Of a stretch of 35,062 nt of DNA, positions 8,625-17,252 are shown piece after piece. The DNA is from a virus: positions 1 through 35,062 of IMG/VR virus record IMGVR_UViG_3300030331_000519. One strand, 5' to 3'. The position numbers and the translations under genes are program-made. Numbering within the stretch: position 1 is the stretch's first letter; each line of letters starts with the position of its first letter. Under the pieces are notes generated by a model. It was given only the letters and a program-made list of their open reading frames with translations. It was not told the origin of the DNA and made no database searches.

Positions 8625-9514
8625 TAAGCCCCCTTCATTGCGCCATAAACATTGGCAAACAAGTTACCAATACCAAGAGCGTTAGATAGGGCTGTGCTAA
8701 AAGGATTTGGTGTTGTCTGTGGCATTGCAGGAGTTGCAACTCCTCCAGATAATCCAGTTAACGCTGTACCAAATCTCTCTAATCTTCCGTATGGTTCCAT
8801 TGCGCTTGCTTGTTCTGCTTGTTGTGTTGCTGTTAATCTTGATTGATCTAATCCTTGTCTTAACGCTCCAAGGCCTCCTAACGCAGAAATGTCTTGTCCT
8901 AAACCTTGTCTCATAAAGTTAGACAAACCAAATTGTTGACCAGCTAAACCTGCTCTAGCTCCTGCCATTGCTTGTTGTTGTTGAAATGCATTTGCTCTTC
9001 TTGCTGCTGCATCTTGGAATCCTTGTTGCAATAGACCAGCTCTTAAACCTGCTCTACCTGTTAAAGAATCAGCATCGTATTGTCCTAACAATGCCCCTTC
9101 TCTACCGCCACCAAAAGCTCCGGCTGCTACTGCTGCATCTTGAATTGTTTGTCTACCACCAACTCTTGATTCATCAAACGCTCTTAATGTTTCATCGATG
9201 ACTGCTTGTTGATACGGTGATTGAAAATCTTGTATTGATCCAGGCCCGGTCCCTGCTCCCGTGCCCGCGAACTGACCGAGTCCGGCAACGTCTTGACCGG
9301 CCTGTGATATTGCTTGTTGTGCTGATGCTAAAAATGGTGCGTAGCTACCAACACCTGCTTGAGCTAATCCTATTGCTTGTGTTTGTAAAGGATCAAGTCC
9401 AGCAATAAACTGTGGACCCATAAATGTTTTTGGATCTAATGCTGCACTATAAGTTGCTTTAGCCTGTCTTGCAAAGTCTGTTGTAAAATCTTGTAAATAA
9501 TCTGGTACTGCCAT
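8624..9514 (-). CDS. Ala/Gln/Gly-rich internal virion protein (296 aa)
   Basis: Composition is dominated by Ala, Gln and Gly, in a long helical region with QAISQAGQDVAGLGQF, a glycine hinge AGTGAGTGPG, then PYQQAVIDETLRAFDES and AAVAAGAFGGGREGAL. This is a widespread virion protein type in marine podoviruses; the helix-glycine alternation recalls ejection proteins that form a tube across the envelope. TAATG overlaps on both sides couple it to its neighbours. A 30-base patch near 9240-9270 is clearly richer in GC than its surroundings. The exact place in the virion is not known to me. Confidence 0.65.
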   Translation of the reverse strand: MAVPDYLQDFTTDFARQAKATYSAALDPKTFMGPQFIAGLDPLQTQAIGLAQAGVGSYAPFLASAQQAISQAGQDVAGLGQFAGTGAGTGPGSIQDFQSPYQQAVIDETLRAFDESRVGGRQTIQDAAVAAGAFGGGREGALLGQYDADSLTGRAGLRAGLLQQGFQDAAARRANAFQQQQAMAGARAGLAGQQFGLSNFMRQGLGQDISALGGLGALRQGLDQSRLTATQQAEQASAMEPYGRLERFGTALTGLSGGVATPAMPQTTPNPFSTALSNALGIGNLFANVYGAMKGA

Positions 9515-10980
9515 TATACTACTCTACTTTCGAGCTCCTTCATTGTGTTATACATTTTTTGCGCGCCACGTTCTATGCTTCCGCCGCCCGCACCTCTGAC
9601 AGCATCAGCTGTCATTACAAATTCGTTCTTACTTAATCTTGCAGGTACATCATCTGCTTTTTCTCTTGCTCCAATTGGAACAAAACCGCCATTAGCCCTG
9701 AAGTCCATTTCTAATCCATTTAGATTCATAAGTCCACCTTCTTTAGCTTCTGTAACACCTTTCATTATATTAAACTCATCTCTTAACATTTCCATTTCAT
9801 CTGCATTTAATTCTCTTAATGTTTTTCCAAACATATCCATAGCCATTTTATTTAATCTTTCTGATTTAAATCCTTCTCCTAAAGCTAATAAATCACCGCC
9901 TTTATTTAATTTTGCTCTTCCTCCGTCCGCAGCTGTAAAAGTTCCTGTTTGTGTGATATTACCTTTTTTTAATTCTTCAAATTCATAAGGAGTTATTTTG
10001 CTGCTTGGATTAACTGACTTGTAGGTATCGTAATCCATCATTTGTGTCATTGGTTCTTTAGCTCTTTTTAAATCTATATCTGTTACTTCTGTTCGAAGGT
10101 TACTACCAGGAAGAGTCTGATCTCCCGTTTCTAATATTAAATCTTGGTCATTAACATTACCTTTTTTAAACAGTATCAAATCAAGAATAGTTTTCGCTTT
10201 TCCTACACCTGACCTTGGATCTATAAATGGAGAAACAATTCCATAAGCATTTTTTAGTAATGAAGGAATTTGATTACGATTATCATCGCCACCGCCACCA
10301 GTTGGTGGTGGACTGAAATCATCTTTGGATGCATCCGCTCCTCCGCCTCTAGGTGTTGTGTTTGATCCTTGTTGATCATACTCTCTACCTGATGCACCTC
10401 CGACTCTGTATCCGGGTCTTAAATCAGCTATACCACCTTCAGCAGCATAAAAATTTGGTAGAACATATTCTTTTCTAGCCATGAAGTCTAAGTTCCCACC
10501 GCCACCAGTTCTGTAATAATCTTTTGCTTGATTAACAATGGCTGCGATTCCCTCAGGTTGAACAGTGTAATCTATCGCTTCTACGTCTTCTTCTTTTGGT
10601 GCTAGTAATTTAGGAGCAACAAAAGGTAATAGAAACCCTGCTGCACCAGCAGTAATACCTAAATTCTTCATGCTAAAATTTTTACCAAAAGGATTTAATG
10701 TTGAAAAAAAACTAGGACCTGTTGTTGTTCCAGGTAATGTAGTGCCTGGAGTTAATGAACCTAGACCTAATCTAGAAAGCATTCTTGCTTTACTAAAACC
10801 ACCTGGTCCTACTGCCCCCAATCCATAACCAGCGGCAGCCAATAAGGCCATTTTTCCTATAGGACTTTTGGCAATTTTGCTTACACCTTTAACAGCTTTT
10901 TTGATCGGTCTAGTTATTTTTCTAACTAAACTCCCTAATCCGTACAGCTGTCGTGGTTCTTGCATTCTAGAAATTGCCAT
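9514..10980 (-). CDS. Putative ejection protein with cationic amphipathic N-terminus (488 aa)
   Basis: Residues 10-45 read RQLYGLGSLVRKITRPIKK, then KAVKGVSKIAKSPIGK and a hydrophobic LLAAAGYGLGAVG: a cationic amphipathic segment leading into a membrane-like helix. A second hydrophobic stretch lies at about 107-123 (LGITAGAAGFLLPFVAP). The centre is glycine-rich and disordered. The C-terminus carries DDVPARLSKNEFVMTADAV, a conserved short domain that I know from phage tail and internal proteins. Short GG-x-x-x-L modules (EGGIADLRPGYRVGG near 181) recur in neighbouring proteins. It probably interacts with membrane during DNA entry; this is inference. Confidence 0.6.
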   Translation of the reverse strand: MAISRMQEPRQLYGLGSLVRKITRPIKKAVKGVSKIAKSPIGKMALLAAAGYGLGAVGPGGFSKARMLSRLGLGSLTPGTTLPGTTTGPSFFSTLNPFGKNFSMKNLGITAGAAGFLLPFVAPKLLAPKEEDVEAIDYTVQPEGIAAIVNQAKDYYRTGGGGNLDFMARKEYVLPNFYAAEGGIADLRPGYRVGGASGREYDQQGSNTTPRGGGADASKDDFSPPPTGGGGDDNRNQIPSLLKNAYGIVSPFIDPRSGVGKAKTILDLILFKKGNVNDQDLILETGDQTLPGSNLRTEVTDIDLKRAKEPMTQMMDYDTYKSVNPSSKITPYEFEELKKGNITQTGTFTAADGGRAKLNKGGDLLALGEGFKSERLNKMAMDMFGKTLRELNADEMEMLRDEFNIMKGVTEAKEGGLMNLNGLEMDFRANGGFVPIGAREKADDVPARLSKNEFVMTADAVRGAGGGSIERGAQKMYNTMKELESRVV

Positions 10981-11002
10981 ATTTTTACCTCAATATTTCG
11001 TT

Positions 11003-11203
11003 TTACTTCGTTTTTCCAAACAAATCAAGCCTCGGCATGACGACGTTTACGTCTCTTCTAATGTCAGTTTCTGGTATATTTTTGACTTTCCATTCTTCTT
11101 CTGAGGCATACACCTCTCCTGTTTTAATATTACTAATTTTTGTGGTAACTTTTGCTGGTTCAATTACCGGAACCTCTTTACCATTTACGATTGTTGTTTT
11201 CAT
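11003..11203 (-). CDS. Small conserved phage protein (66 aa)
   Basis: The ATG at 11203 overlaps the previous stop as TAATG. The protein has a beta-rich N-terminal half (TTIVNGKEVPVIEPAKVTTK), then TGEVYASEEEWK and the C-terminal DIRRDVNVVMPRLDLFGKT. The ending IRRDV...P.LDLFG recalls a family of short marine-phage proteins beside internal virion genes. The length fits that family. No function is known to me. Confidence 0.7.
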   Translation of the reverse strand: MKTTIVNGKEVPVIEPAKVTTKISNIKTGEVYASEEEWKVKNIPETDIRRDVNVVMPRLDLFGKTK

Positions 11204-11556
11204 TAGTCTATTGTCTCCTTGTTTATGTTCATATAACTAATACCTATAGTTACAGAGTCTGTAGAACTCATCGTAACTTTTAATGCTGTGCTTCCCTCTA
11301 CTACTAAAGGTAATGATAATATCTCTGTGCTTGCGTTTGCAGATAATGTTTGAGTATTTATAATATTAAAATCGTTATTCTTAATAGTTATAGTTGGTGT
11401 GTTACCTGTATTATTTGTAACTCTTAACGATTTCACTATGTATGTTTGATTTATAGTAGGTAGTTGGTTACCAGAAGAGTCCGTGCCAAACATAGCTGTT
11501 TCTGCAGTTGTAGCTAAATTTACTCCAAAGAATTTAAACTGATTTACTGTAGCCAT
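11203..11556 (-). CDS. Small beta-sandwich virion-type protein (117 aa)
   Basis: The protein consists of alternating hydrophobic beta strands: TYIVKSLRVTNNTGNTPTI, STEILSLPLVVEGSTALKV and STDSVTIGISYMNI. It has no signal peptide and many Asn/Thr, as in Ig-like or tail-attached domains. It sits in a chain of TAATG overlaps with a 55-aa gene before and a 66-aa gene after. A minor tail or virion surface component is plausible by context; no specific homolog is recognised. Confidence 0.65.
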   Translation of the reverse strand: MATVNQFKFFGVNLATTAETAMFGTDSSGNQLPTINQTYIVKSLRVTNNTGNTPTITIKNNDFNIINTQTLSANASTEILSLPLVVEGSTALKVTMSSTDSVTIGISYMNINKETID

Positions 11557-11723
11557 TATGAATCTAAAAAGAAACTTCTTGCTTCTATTTCTTGTTTTAA
11601 TTCATCCTGAAAAGATGAGTTTAATTTTGTTATTACACCATCTAAGTCTCTAACTAAAGATTGAAAAGTTTTTTCTTCGTACTCTTCACTTGCTCTTGTT
11701 AATGATTGTACAATTTTTGCCAT
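11556..11723 (-). CDS. 55-aa helical protein
   Basis: The ATG at 11723 has AGGA 8 nt upstream, and the stop at 11556-11558 overlaps the next start as TAATG. This fits the coupled chain exactly and leaves no gap. The product starts MAKIVQSLTRASEEYEEK and ends KQEIEARSFFLDS. It is nearly all helix, with spacing that suits a short coiled coil (FQSLVRDLDGVITKLNSSF). I recall similar short proteins ending in RTFFLG at this locus in pelagiphages, so I consider it real. Its role is unknown, perhaps assembly of the adjacent virion proteins. Confidence 0.75.
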   Translation of the reverse strand: MAKIVQSLTRASEEYEEKTFQSLVRDLDGVITKLNSSFQDELKQEIEARSFFLDS

Positions 11724-11725
11724 AA

Positions 11726-12919
11726 TTATAATCCTAGTATTCTAGCTAGTCCTCCTTCTTTTAAACCAGAAAAGGCACCACCGGATGTATAACCTTGCTC
11801 ATTGGTTGTTGAACCAGCTCCTCCTCCCATATCAGCGCCTCCGCCATATCCTCCCGTGGCTGTATTTTCTGATCCTGCTCTACTAGTGGTTATACCACCA
11901 CTTGTTGTAAAACCTCTGTCATCTAGAGCATCACGTCGTGATCTTTCTTTTTGTTTAATTCTATTTATATTAGCTTCTGCAACTTCATTATATCCAGTGT
12001 CTTCTTTTATTTGTTCAAGTTCTTTTATACCTTTTTGATCGTAATTATATCGTATTAAGTTTAATTTATTCATACGATTTGCAGCGTCTACCAAAGACTT
12101 ATTTGGACCTTTAAATACATATTGACCAGTCTCTTCATCAAATTCTAATGTAGTATCTTTACCATATCTTTTATCAAATAAATCAGACTCAAAATATTTA
12201 TCTAATTTTGCAATATCCTTTTTCTGTTTTTCTATATAGTTACCAAAACCAGAAACAACATTTCTACCAAAAATATCTTTGTTGCCACCTGTAGTATTTT
12301 CTCCAAATATAGTTGGACCAGTGTAACCCATTTTAGTTTGTGTGTAGATCTGCTCTGGCACAGTCATTTTATCATAGTAACTACTTGGCAGAACTCTATT
12401 TAAAATGTTTGTTAAGGTAGGAATACCAAATTGAAATCTTACATCTCTAGGATCTTCTGCAGGATAATTTCCAACACTTGTTTCATCAGCCATGTATTCT
12501 TTTATTGCTGCTATTCTTTCATCAGGATTCATGTTTTGAAATATAGGCATTTGTCTAGTGTCTCCAGCTAGCTTTGCCATATTAAAAGCAGTAGCATCTC
12601 TTTTCATTTGATCGACAGATCTTTGTTGTGGAAGACCAAAATTATAAAGCATTGACGCAAGTCCGTCAGGATTAGTTAATTTGTTTTGTCTATTAGTAGT
12701 CGCTCTACTAAAATCTTCTAGTAATGTTGTTGCTGGTGAAACAGATGAAATTCCACCGCCTCCAGTAATATTTTTTGTTGGAATGCCGGCATTAACAATT
12801 AAATTTTCTACCTCATTATTATCTTCTTTGTCTTCTTCAGTAGGAGGATTCAATAAGTACTTGATTCGAGGCATAAAATCTAAACCTTGATCTGTATAAA
12901 AACTGTCGTCTATAGCCAT
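11726..12919 (-). CDS. Putative internal virion protein with Gly-rich C-terminus (397 aa)
   Basis: ATG at 12919 overlaps the nozzle-like gene stop as TAATG. The N-terminal two thirds are polar and helical (MKRDATAFNMAKLAGD, RIAAIKEYMADETSVG). Residues about 345-380 are Gly/Thr-rich and probably disordered (GGYGGGADMGGGAGST). The last residues, SGLKEGGLARILGL, match the GG-L-A-x-L pattern in the 488-aa protein. No catalytic motif was found. Position between the nozzle and other internal proteins suggests a virion component. Confidence 0.6.
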   Translation of the reverse strand: MAIDDSFYTDQGLDFMPRIKYLLNPPTEEDKEDNNEVENLIVNAGIPTKNITGGGGISSVSPATTLLEDFSRATTNRQNKLTNPDGLASMLYNFGLPQQRSVDQMKRDATAFNMAKLAGDTRQMPIFQNMNPDERIAAIKEYMADETSVGNYPAEDPRDVRFQFGIPTLTNILNRVLPSSYYDKMTVPEQIYTQTKMGYTGPTIFGENTTGGNKDIFGRNVVSGFGNYIEKQKKDIAKLDKYFESDLFDKRYGKDTTLEFDEETGQYVFKGPNKSLVDAANRMNKLNLIRYNYDQKGIKELEQIKEDTGYNEVAEANINRIKQKERSRRDALDDRGFTTSGGITTSRAGSENTATGGYGGGADMGGGAGSTTNEQGYTSGGAFSGLKEGGLARILGL

Positions 12920-15099
12920 TATCTTCTCCCATCCGGTTGTATGTCTAGTCTAAAAGTTCCTAACTTCCAGTCTTGTGACGTGCTTGTATTCTTCACGGTC
13001 AGAGCAATAGATCTTGCACGAACGCGAGTATCTACTTTAGTCGTTGCTGACGTCGTTGTAAAGGATTGTGTTTTAGCAGCGCTATTAGGAAAATCTCTAG
13101 TTGTAAAGTCTATTGTTGTGGTCCCCACTTGTGAAATAAAGTCAGGTAAAAATCTACGTATTTTCATTATAAATTCACCATCACCTCTAAGGTCTGGCAT
13201 ACCTACTGTTTGTCCTCTTGCTCTTCTTTGAGTAATATCAAAATCACCAGAAGTTATAGTTCCAAGTATAGCAGTCGTTGCTCCTCCAGCTAAAACTTGA
13301 TCGGTCCCTGTTTCGTGTTCATAGTATATTGTGCAACCATCAGTATTCCCTGTAACATCATAAGAGTTTTGACTGTCAGGGTCATATTCTGTTGCGTGTG
13401 GTTTACCGAATACAGCAGAGTCTGCCCATGCAGCTCTTGCTAAAGATCCAGTAGTCCAAATAGGTCTTTTACTGGTTGAATCTAAATAATTATATGTCAC
13501 CGATCTATCAACTATGTCAGATCCATTGGTGCAATAAAACCATGTCACTTCACCAAACAAATTATTTAATCCTGCATTAACAAGATCTCTTGCTGTGGTA
13601 TTTATATCGTCATAAACAAAATCTTCTACCAAGCATGGTATAGATTTTAACTGACCATCATAAGTAAAGAATCCATTTTCTGACATCCAGTATGCAGAAC
13701 CATCAACCTCTACGGCAGCATTTTTACCAAGCAAACCGCAGTTAGTTCCTACCTGTTCAAATGCAAATGTAAATGGTTGACCTACGAATCTCATGAGAAA
13801 GAGTGCAGTGTCAGTCCAAACATAGATAGCATCCCTACCTCTAATAGCTCCCATAATCATGGAGCCATCTGCAAGTCTTTGAGTTCCTGCTGTGTTAGTT
13901 GCAGTTACAGTGTATGCGTTTGTACCGCTAATATTTTCTTGATCTGAGAATCTTATAAACATATCATCTTGAGTATCTGTATTGCCTACAGTTGTTTCAG
14001 TTCCAAAAAATACTAAGTGTCTATCTGGTGTAGATACCATTACATGACGAGACGCTGTTGGTGCGTTTGCTATTATGGTAGCTCTGATTGCTGTTGCATT
14101 GGTAGGAGCAGAATCCCATTCAAAACATGCACCATTGTAAATTAGTGCAATAAGTTTAGTTCCAAAATTATCTAATACCCAAAGACCTGGATCAAGAGTA
14201 ACATCGTCAGAAGATGACTCACCCCAAGCAACAAAAGCTGAGATGTTTGTTACTGTAGCTCCAGCTGAGTGAGTAGTTTTAGTGGTTCCGTTTACACCTC
14301 TGTTTCCTCCACTCAAGGTCCCTGTTGCCGTGTTATTGTTTGTATAGGATATATCTTCAGTTCCTATTCTAATTTCTCCTGATGCTGGAAACTGTGTAGA
14401 GTCAGCGATAACTATAGTCGTGTCAGTGGTGTTAGTTAGAGCTGTGCTTAAAGTAGTTGTAGATGGTCCTGAAACAGTTCCTGACCATTGTCCAGTACCC
14501 CATCCAAAACCTCCAACTTGTTTAGAAGGTCCAACACGATAGTACAATAAGGCGTCTGCACTACCTACGTTGGTCATTGGACTAGCTCCTTCATTACCAC
14601 CCATTGTAACAGTTATGGTAGTTGCTGATGGTGCAGAAGCAACCATGTATTTTAAATTATTAAAGTTACCATCTGCAAATGCAGAACCAGAACCAGATAT
14701 ACCACTTACATTTTCAAACAAAAGAATATCATCATCTTGTAAGTTATGTGGACTTGGAAAAGTTATTGTTACTGTTGGTGAGCCAGTTTGACTAGAAAAA
14801 TTAACTCCGCTAATTGTAGCTCTAATAGGGTGTATGTCATAGAACTGACCCCCAGAGTAAACGTATAAAATTTTGTTTGTGCCTATAGCAGCGTATTTAA
14901 TACCTGCATTATTGTCAAATTGATGAAGAGCCCTAGCAGCACCTGTCAGCTTATCACTTCCTAACTGCTGCCAACCACCTATTTTTTCAGGTGATCCATA
15001 TCTAAAACGCACATTATCGCCATCAAACCACTGGCCTTCGGCCCCAGTTTCGGTGACTTGTTTGTTAAATCCGGGTAAAAATCCTAGTTTTTGTAGCAT
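12919..15099 (-). CDS. Tail nozzle / DNA-stabilisation-type protein (726 aa)
   Basis: The start, LGFLPGFNKQ followed by GQWFDGDNVRFRYGSPEKIGG, matches the common opening of podoviral tail hub, nozzle or packaged-DNA-stabilisation proteins (T7 gp12 or P22 gp10 class), which close the tail after packaging. The body is beta-rich with repeated Trp/Tyr motifs such as WVLDNFGTKLIALIYNG and DAIYVWTDTALFLMRF, as in a beta-propeller. Residues 215-286 form an inserted beta module shared with the 276-aa protein at 25863-26693. The C-terminus, KNTSTSQDWKLGTFRLDIQP, is typical of this class. The class is fairly sure; the exact family is not. Confidence 0.6.
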   Translation of the reverse strand: MLQKLGFLPGFNKQVTETGAEGQWFDGDNVRFRYGSPEKIGGWQQLGSDKLTGAARALHQFDNNAGIKYAAIGTNKILYVYSGGQFYDIHPIRATISGVNFSSQTGSPTVTITFPSPHNLQDDDILLFENVSGISGSGSAFADGNFNNLKYMVASAPSATTITVTMGGNEGASPMTNVGSADALLYYRVGPSKQVGGFGWGTGQWSGTVSGPSTTTLSTALTNTTDTTIVIADSTQFPASGEIRIGTEDISYTNNNTATGTLSGGNRGVNGTTKTTHSAGATVTNISAFVAWGESSSDDVTLDPGLWVLDNFGTKLIALIYNGACFEWDSAPTNATAIRATIIANAPTASRHVMVSTPDRHLVFFGTETTVGNTDTQDDMFIRFSDQENISGTNAYTVTATNTAGTQRLADGSMIMGAIRGRDAIYVWTDTALFLMRFVGQPFTFAFEQVGTNCGLLGKNAAVEVDGSAYWMSENGFFTYDGQLKSIPCLVEDFVYDDINTTARDLVNAGLNNLFGEVTWFYCTNGSDIVDRSVTYNYLDSTSKRPIWTTGSLARAAWADSAVFGKPHATEYDPDSQNSYDVTGNTDGCTIYYEHETGTDQVLAGGATTAILGTITSGDFDITQRRARGQTVGMPDLRGDGEFIMKIRRFLPDFISQVGTTTIDFTTRDFPNSAAKTQSFTTTSATTKVDTRVRARSIALTVKNTSTSQDWKLGTFRLDIQPDGRR
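14242..14457 (-). repeat. Beta module shared with the 276-aa connector protein
   Basis: Residues about 215-286 of the nozzle-like protein contain TTIVIADSTQFPASGEIRI, then a Y-T-N stretch, GNRGVNGTT and THSAGATV. The 276-aa protein has the same order: TTITLTDATNFPTSGFIVI, QYTGKSGNDLTGCTRGT and THNSGAKV. The similarity is in protein, not in nucleotide sequence. Confidence 0.6.
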
Positions 15100-15103
15100 A
15101 AAT

Positions 15104-15119
15104 CCTTATACTATTAAGG
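15104..15119 (-). promoter_or_regulatory. Small hairpin over the nozzle Shine-Dalgarno
   Basis: CCTTA at 15104-15108 pairs with TAAGG at 15115-15119 around a 6-nt loop. On the minus strand the AAGGA before the ATG at 15099 is part of the stem, so it could limit translation of the nozzle-like gene. The stem is only five weak pairs. Otherwise the gap 15100-15149 is AT-rich without a clear promoter. Confidence 0.3.
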
Positions 15120-15149
15120 CTTAATTTTATCAATCAATAGTTTAAAAGC

Positions 15150-15629
15150 TTAAAAAGCCTCGTAAACTACATTCAATACTAATCTAAAGTCTTGGTCAGT
15201 GCAGGTAGTTCCTGAGTGAAACGTGGCACTTGGAAATGTAAGCAAGGTATTTTCCTCCGACTTTACATTTTGATCTTTAAATCTCGTATATCCATTATTA
15301 GTATTAAGATATAGGATAGAAGTCAATGCATTAGAGGACTCAGTATCCTGGTGATAATCGTGCTCTATGATCTCAGGTGTCTTGGTCAACAGGTTTAATT
15401 TAACCCTTATTAAACGTTTAATATTTAACTTGTCTAGCAAAGGCCTGATAATTGTAAAATGGTAGCTTGATGGCTTATCGTTTTTATAAAATATATGCAC
15501 AAATTGTCGATGGGTATCGTTATCGTCATACACACCTTGAATAAACCATTCAAATAAATTGCTTAATGCTAGATCATTTAATTTTTTTATATCTTGTTTT
15601 TTTAAAAAATCTTTCTTTATATCTATCAT
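15150..15629 (-). CDS. 2OG-Fe(II) oxygenase-like protein 1 (159 aa)
   Basis: Last gene of the nine-gene oxygenase-like run. The double-stranded beta-helix core shows an iron site: His93-Gln-Asp95 in IEHDYHQDTES and distal His138 in TFPSATFHSGT, with Arg149 in FRLVLNVVY placed to bind the 2-oxoglutarate carboxylate. A strand SILYLNTNNGYTRF follows the HxD, as expected. At 159 aa it is a minimal catalytic domain. ATG at 15629 overlaps the upstream stop by 4 nt (ATGA). The expected reaction is hydroxylation using O2 and 2-oxoglutarate; the substrate is unknown. Confidence 0.75.
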   Translation of the reverse strand: MIDIKKDFLKKQDIKKLNDLALSNLFEWFIQGVYDDNDTHRQFVHIFYKNDKPSSYHFTIIRPLLDKLNIKRLIRVKLNLLTKTPEIIEHDYHQDTESSNALTSILYLNTNNGYTRFKDQNVKSEENTLLTFPSATFHSGTTCTDQDFRLVLNVVYEAF

Positions 15630-16123
15630 GATGTAAATCCTTCAAACGAAGAATTAAATACTATCACACTTTTACGTTTGTTCGAATTATTAATTGGTGA
15701 CCTATGGTAGAGATGTGATGAAAAAGTAAGAATGTCTCCTTCTTTTATATTTACTTTAGACCCATCTTCAAATTCTGTTGCTATCTTAGGGTCAGGTAAT
15801 TCTAAAAAATACACATTAGAAAATTGACAACCTGAATGATTATGCCAGACCTGAAAATTTTGTTTACGATATTGTTGATACCAAGCTTTGTGTATGATGT
15901 AATATTGACTTTTTAAAGAAGCAGCCATGTTTAATAAAAATTTTTCTAAGTGAGGAAAGAAGTAGTCCCAATATTCTCTAGTGTCATTTGGTTTTAAATA
16001 GAAGTCTGTTTTTGTTAAAGACTCTGTATGATCCTTAATAGACACGTCCGGCATCTTTTTAATTAAGTTTAAGACTTTCTTTTTATGTAGTAAGTGATCT
16101 TTAAAAGGACTTACGTTTATCAC
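15626..16123 (-). CDS. 2OG-Fe(II) oxygenase-like protein 2 (165 aa)
   Basis: Uses GTG at 16123, overlapping the previous stop as GTGA. The helical N-terminal half leads into WYQQYRKQNFQVWHNHSG, with His94-Asn-His96, then FSNVYFLELP, EGDILTFSSHLYHRSP with His140, and KRKSVIVFNSSF. The HxH...H form with a FSNVYFL strand is that of the marine-phage putative 2OG-Fe(II) oxygenase group (PF13759-like). Lys/Arg at 149-151 could bind the co-substrate. The fold call is solid; activity and substrate are unproven. Confidence 0.7.
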   Translation of the reverse strand: MINVSPFKDHLLHKKKVLNLIKKMPDVSIKDHTESLTKTDFYLKPNDTREYWDYFFPHLEKFLLNMAASLKSQYYIIHKAWYQQYRKQNFQVWHNHSGCQFSNVYFLELPDPKIATEFEDGSKVNIKEGDILTFSSHLYHRSPINNSNKRKSVIVFNSSFEGFTS

Positions 16124-16725
16124 TCTATTACACCTTTAGAAAGACTAAGATCAGTTGTAAAATTAGCGGCTACAGAAATTCTCTCACCTCTGCTTTTAAA
16201 AGGAATAACATAATGAAGAAGATTAAAAGGAAAGATGAATAGGTCCCCAGGTTTAGGTAAATGTGCGTGTTCTGTTATGTTATGTAATCTTTGTTCTCCA
16301 TATCTAAAAATAATAGCACCAGGCCCTGAAGAAGAACCTAGGTAGTCTTTATTTTCTTTTATAAGATCAGGGGGATTATCTAAATATAAAACACTAGAAA
16401 AGTGACAACTGCTATGTGTATGTGGGGGATTAGATTCTCCAGCTACCATGTAGTTAACCCACGCAGATTTACATTCTAATGGTCCAAGAGTATTGTTGTG
16501 AAACTTTTCATAGCCATGTCTATAACAATCTAAATATTCTTTTATAATTTTTTCAAACTTTTTTATATCAATAGAGTATTCGTCATCAATTACTCCAGCT
16601 AATTTTTTTCTAAAATCACGTTTCTTTGATTTAACACATAATTTTTTTACAGCAGCTAACTCCTCACTGGTTATCTTAGTCTGCATTAAAAAAGGTCCGA
16701 AGAAAGGGTGATAGTATTCAATCAT
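16120..16725 (-). CDS. 2OG-Fe(II) oxygenase-like protein 3 (201 aa)
   Basis: The motif NPPHTHSSCHFSSVLYLDNP gives His102-Thr-His104 followed by the family strand. KPGDLFIFPFNLLHYVIPF gives His171, and Arg182 lies in ERISVAANF. This is the clearest PF13759-type pattern after gene 7. The N-terminal 70 residues are helical and charged. The ATG at 16725 overlaps the upstream stop as ATGA. It differs enough from its neighbours that the cluster cannot be a very recent tandem duplication. Confidence 0.75.
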   Translation of the reverse strand: MIEYYHPFFGPFLMQTKITSEELAAVKKLCVKSKKRDFRKKLAGVIDDEYSIDIKKFEKIIKEYLDCYRHGYEKFHNNTLGPLECKSAWVNYMVAGESNPPHTHSSCHFSSVLYLDNPPDLIKENKDYLGSSSGPGAIIFRYGEQRLHNITEHAHLPKPGDLFIFPFNLLHYVIPFKSRGERISVAANFTTDLSLSKGVIE

Positions 16726-17252
16726 TTAAAAACAGTGTTGGTTGCAATAACCCATCTAGGTTTATTATTCTTAATTTCTTTTGGTCTATGTCCTAATTGA
16801 GATGGCCATATATACCAATGGTCCAACACAGGTACAGTTTCAGTTTTAAAAAAATCATTTGCAAACTCTGTCCCATGATCTGTTTTAGTTAAATAACAAA
16901 TTCCTGATACCTGTATTTTAGATTTATGTTCTTCTTGAAAATGATTGTGCCACACTGCTGGATTCTTTGTTCCTGGTTTTACATAGAGAGCCCATGACAG
17001 TGTTTGATCTACTTCATTATTTGGAAATACTGATTTTAAAATTTTGTAATAACTTTGATTTAATTTAATAATTTCAGAATGAGGTATGTCTAAAGCGTTA
17101 GCAGCCGATTGTTCTTTAGGGTGTGGACAATTGGGATATTCCATACAACATTTACAACCATCTAGATATTCTTTAAAAGCAGCTATTAACTTTTTATTAT
17201 CTAACTTATCAAACTTATAAACTCTTATTGGTATGTCAGCAAAATCTATCAT
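16722..17252 (-). CDS. 2OG-Fe(II) oxygenase-like protein 4 with Cys cluster (176 aa)
   Basis: AVWHNHFQEEH supplies His102-Asn-His104, VSGICYLT the following strand, WYIWPSQLGHRP the distal His155, and PRWVIATNTVF Arg166. Before the core lies a cysteine cluster, GCKCCMEYPNCPHP (Cys33, 35, 36, 42), which the neighbours lack. It could bind a metal or form disulfides. The ATG at 17252 overlaps the upstream stop as ATGA. Substrate unknown. Confidence 0.7.
   Translation of the reverse strand: MIDFADIPIRVYKFDKLDNKKLIAAFKEYLDGCKCCMEYPNCPHPKEQSAANALDIPHSEIIKLNQSYYKILKSVFPNNEVDQTLSWALYVKPGTKNPAVWHNHFQEEHKSKIQVSGICYLTKTDHGTEFANDFFKTETVPVLDHWYIWPSQLGHRPKEIKNNKPRWVIATNTVFK

Noticed and set aside
9236-9275. 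GC-rich patch as sign of an insertion
   Set aside because: It encodes the glycine/proline hinge of the 296-aa protein in frame; composition is explained by the amino acids.
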